NCBI GenBank assembly: GCA_937958365.1
Contig: CALFEW010000252.1
Coordinates: forward strand, 1-6,343
Reading direction: 5' to 3'
Origin: an uncultured Chloroflexota bacterium
GTDB lineage: Bacteria > Chloroflexota > Anaerolineae > Promineifilales > Promineifilaceae
Length of the DNA: 6,343 nt
The position numbers were made by a program, and so were the translations under genes. Under the pieces are notes generated by a model, which saw nothing but the letters and a program-made list of their open reading frames with translations, had not been told where the DNA came from and searched no databases. Below are positions 5,936-6,343 of the stretch, piece by piece; position 1 is the first letter of the stretch; each line of letters opens with the position of its first letter.

Positions 5936-6004
5936 GACAGAGATAAACGCGGATGACGCGGATTAGGAACGAAATGTCCGCGTCTATCGGCGTTTATCCC
6001 TGTC
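5936..6004. repeat. Imperfect long inverted repeat of the CGCGGAT family, copy 2
   Basis: The left arm (5936-5964) and right arm (5976-6004) are each 29 bases and pair along almost their whole length, with about three mismatches and a one-base shift, around an 11-base loop. Shared words with 1877-1955 are AAACGCGGAT (5945-5954) and ATCGGCGTTTATCC (5986-5999). The element lies in the non-coding 5840-6102 gap upstream of the peptidase gene. There is no T-run, so a terminator is unlikely. A dispersed REP- or MITE-like palindrome fits better. Confidence 0.7.
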
Positions 6005-6040
6005 TTCATGGTTAAGAACCGTCTAAAAACTACGTGGTGC

Positions 6041-6073
6041 AGATTGGACCAATCTCTGAGATTGGTCCAATCT
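6041..6073. repeat. Perfect 16-bp inverted repeat built from two smaller palindromes
   Basis: AGATTGGACCAATCTC, a single T, and its exact reverse complement make a 33-base perfect palindrome. Each arm also contains its own 15-base palindrome, AGATTGG-A-CCAATCT and AGATTGG-T-CCAATCT. It lies 30 bases downstream of the minus-strand surface-protein stop codon. On that strand TTTTTA follows about 10 bases later, so it may also end that transcript. The nested symmetry is unusual for a simple terminator. Confidence 0.8.
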
Positions 6074-6102
6074 AGCCAGGGTGGAACCACGCCAGTCCTT
6101 AG

Positions 6103-6343
6103 TTACTGCGCGTTCCGACGACGAATCAAGAAGGCCACGACGCCGACGGCGCCGACGGCCGCAAGCACACCCGCGCCTATACCAACCAACCACGCTGTCG
6201 AACTGGATCGTGTGGGTTCGACTGGCGCTTCGGCTGGCGCTTCGGCCGTTGCCAGGGGTGTGCTTTCCGCAATGGCTTCAGCCGTTGGTTCAACCGTCGG
6301 TTCGGCGGTTGGCTCAGCCGTTGGTTCGGCGGTGGGCAGGATG
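6103..6343 (-). CDS. C-terminal end of a surface protein: PTAE-repeat linker and membrane anchor (partial)
   Basis: Only the last 79 codons are in the window; the gene runs off the right edge. Read on the minus strand they give five perfect-register P-T-(A/V)-E units (6277-6336), then a looser ATAEAPAEAPVEPT segment. A hydrophobic helix (AWLVGIGAGVLAAVGAVGVV and following residues, about 50-73) comes next, then a RRR cytoplasmic stop-transfer cluster and a TAA at 6103-6105. This is the normal tail of an exported protein anchored in the membrane by its C-terminus, with an extended, probably rigid or glycosylated, Pro/Thr linker that holds the outer domain away from the membrane. No LPXTG or similar sortase motif is present. 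The outer domain and its function lie outside the window. The Ala/Gly-rich helix followed by Arg somewhat resembles exosortase-type tails, but no PEP motif is seen. The peptidase gene downstream on the same strand is separated by 263 bp of repeats. Confidence 0.8.
   Translation of the reverse strand, partial: ILPTAEPTAEPTAEPTVEPTAEAIAESTPLATAEAPAEAPVEPTRSSSTAWLVGIGAGVLAAVGAVGVVAFLIRRRNAQ
6277..6336 (-). repeat. 12-bp coding tandem repeat encoding PT(A/V)E
   Basis: Five 12-base units encode Pro-Thr-Ala/Val-Glu, varying mainly at third positions (CCA/CCC/CCG, ACC/ACG, GCC/GCT/GTT). It probably continues past the window edge, or did so before diverging. Such repeats expand and contract easily, so linker length may vary between strains. 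Confidence 0.75.

Overview
The window looks like chromosomal DNA of a Chloroflexota-type bacterium (Anaerolineae/Ardenticatenia-like), probably from an environmental genome. This is an inference. It rests on moderately high GC (mid-to-upper 50s by eye), a ParB-like/double-UspA fusion of a kind I associate with Chloroflexota and Actinobacteria, a Pro-Thr-Ala-Glu linker on a surface protein, and many short dispersed palindromic repeats. I see no rRNA, tRNA, CRISPR array, transposase, integrase or phage gene.

Layout. Bases 1-2784 carry three plus-strand genes. The first (7-1845) is a 612-residue protein with an N-terminal ParB/sulfiredoxin-like domain and two C-terminal universal-stress-protein domains. 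After a 128-bp gap that is mostly a GC-rich dispersed repeat comes a tightly coupled pair: a Trp-rich unknown protein starting at TTG (1974-2351) and a membrane-anchored helix-hairpin-helix protein (2353-2784). Bases 2785-2979 form a convergent intergenic region filled by a heptamer repeat folded into a long inverted repeat.

From 2980 to the right edge every gene is on the minus strand. Read in their own direction they are: the C-terminal end of a cell-surface protein with a PTAE-repeat linker and membrane anchor (6103 to the edge); a short S24/S26-type serine peptidase with a C-terminal membrane segment (5300-5839), probably leaderless; a small membrane-anchored protein that appears frameshifted at a five-base homopolymer (4889-5230, tail to 4839); and an ABC-F ATPase (2980-4632) preceded by a hairpin-containing leader. 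The 263-bp gap at 5840-6102 holds two further palindromic elements.

How the genes work together: the HhH membrane protein and its upstream partner are translationally coupled and probably act together. The peptidase and the small membrane protein may form a short operon. The ABC-F protein probably works independently at the ribosome. No complete new multi-gene system is evident. The strongest unexplained signals are at sequence level: nine exact copies of the palindrome ACGGCCGT, all inside coding sequence, plus three structured families of intergenic repeats.
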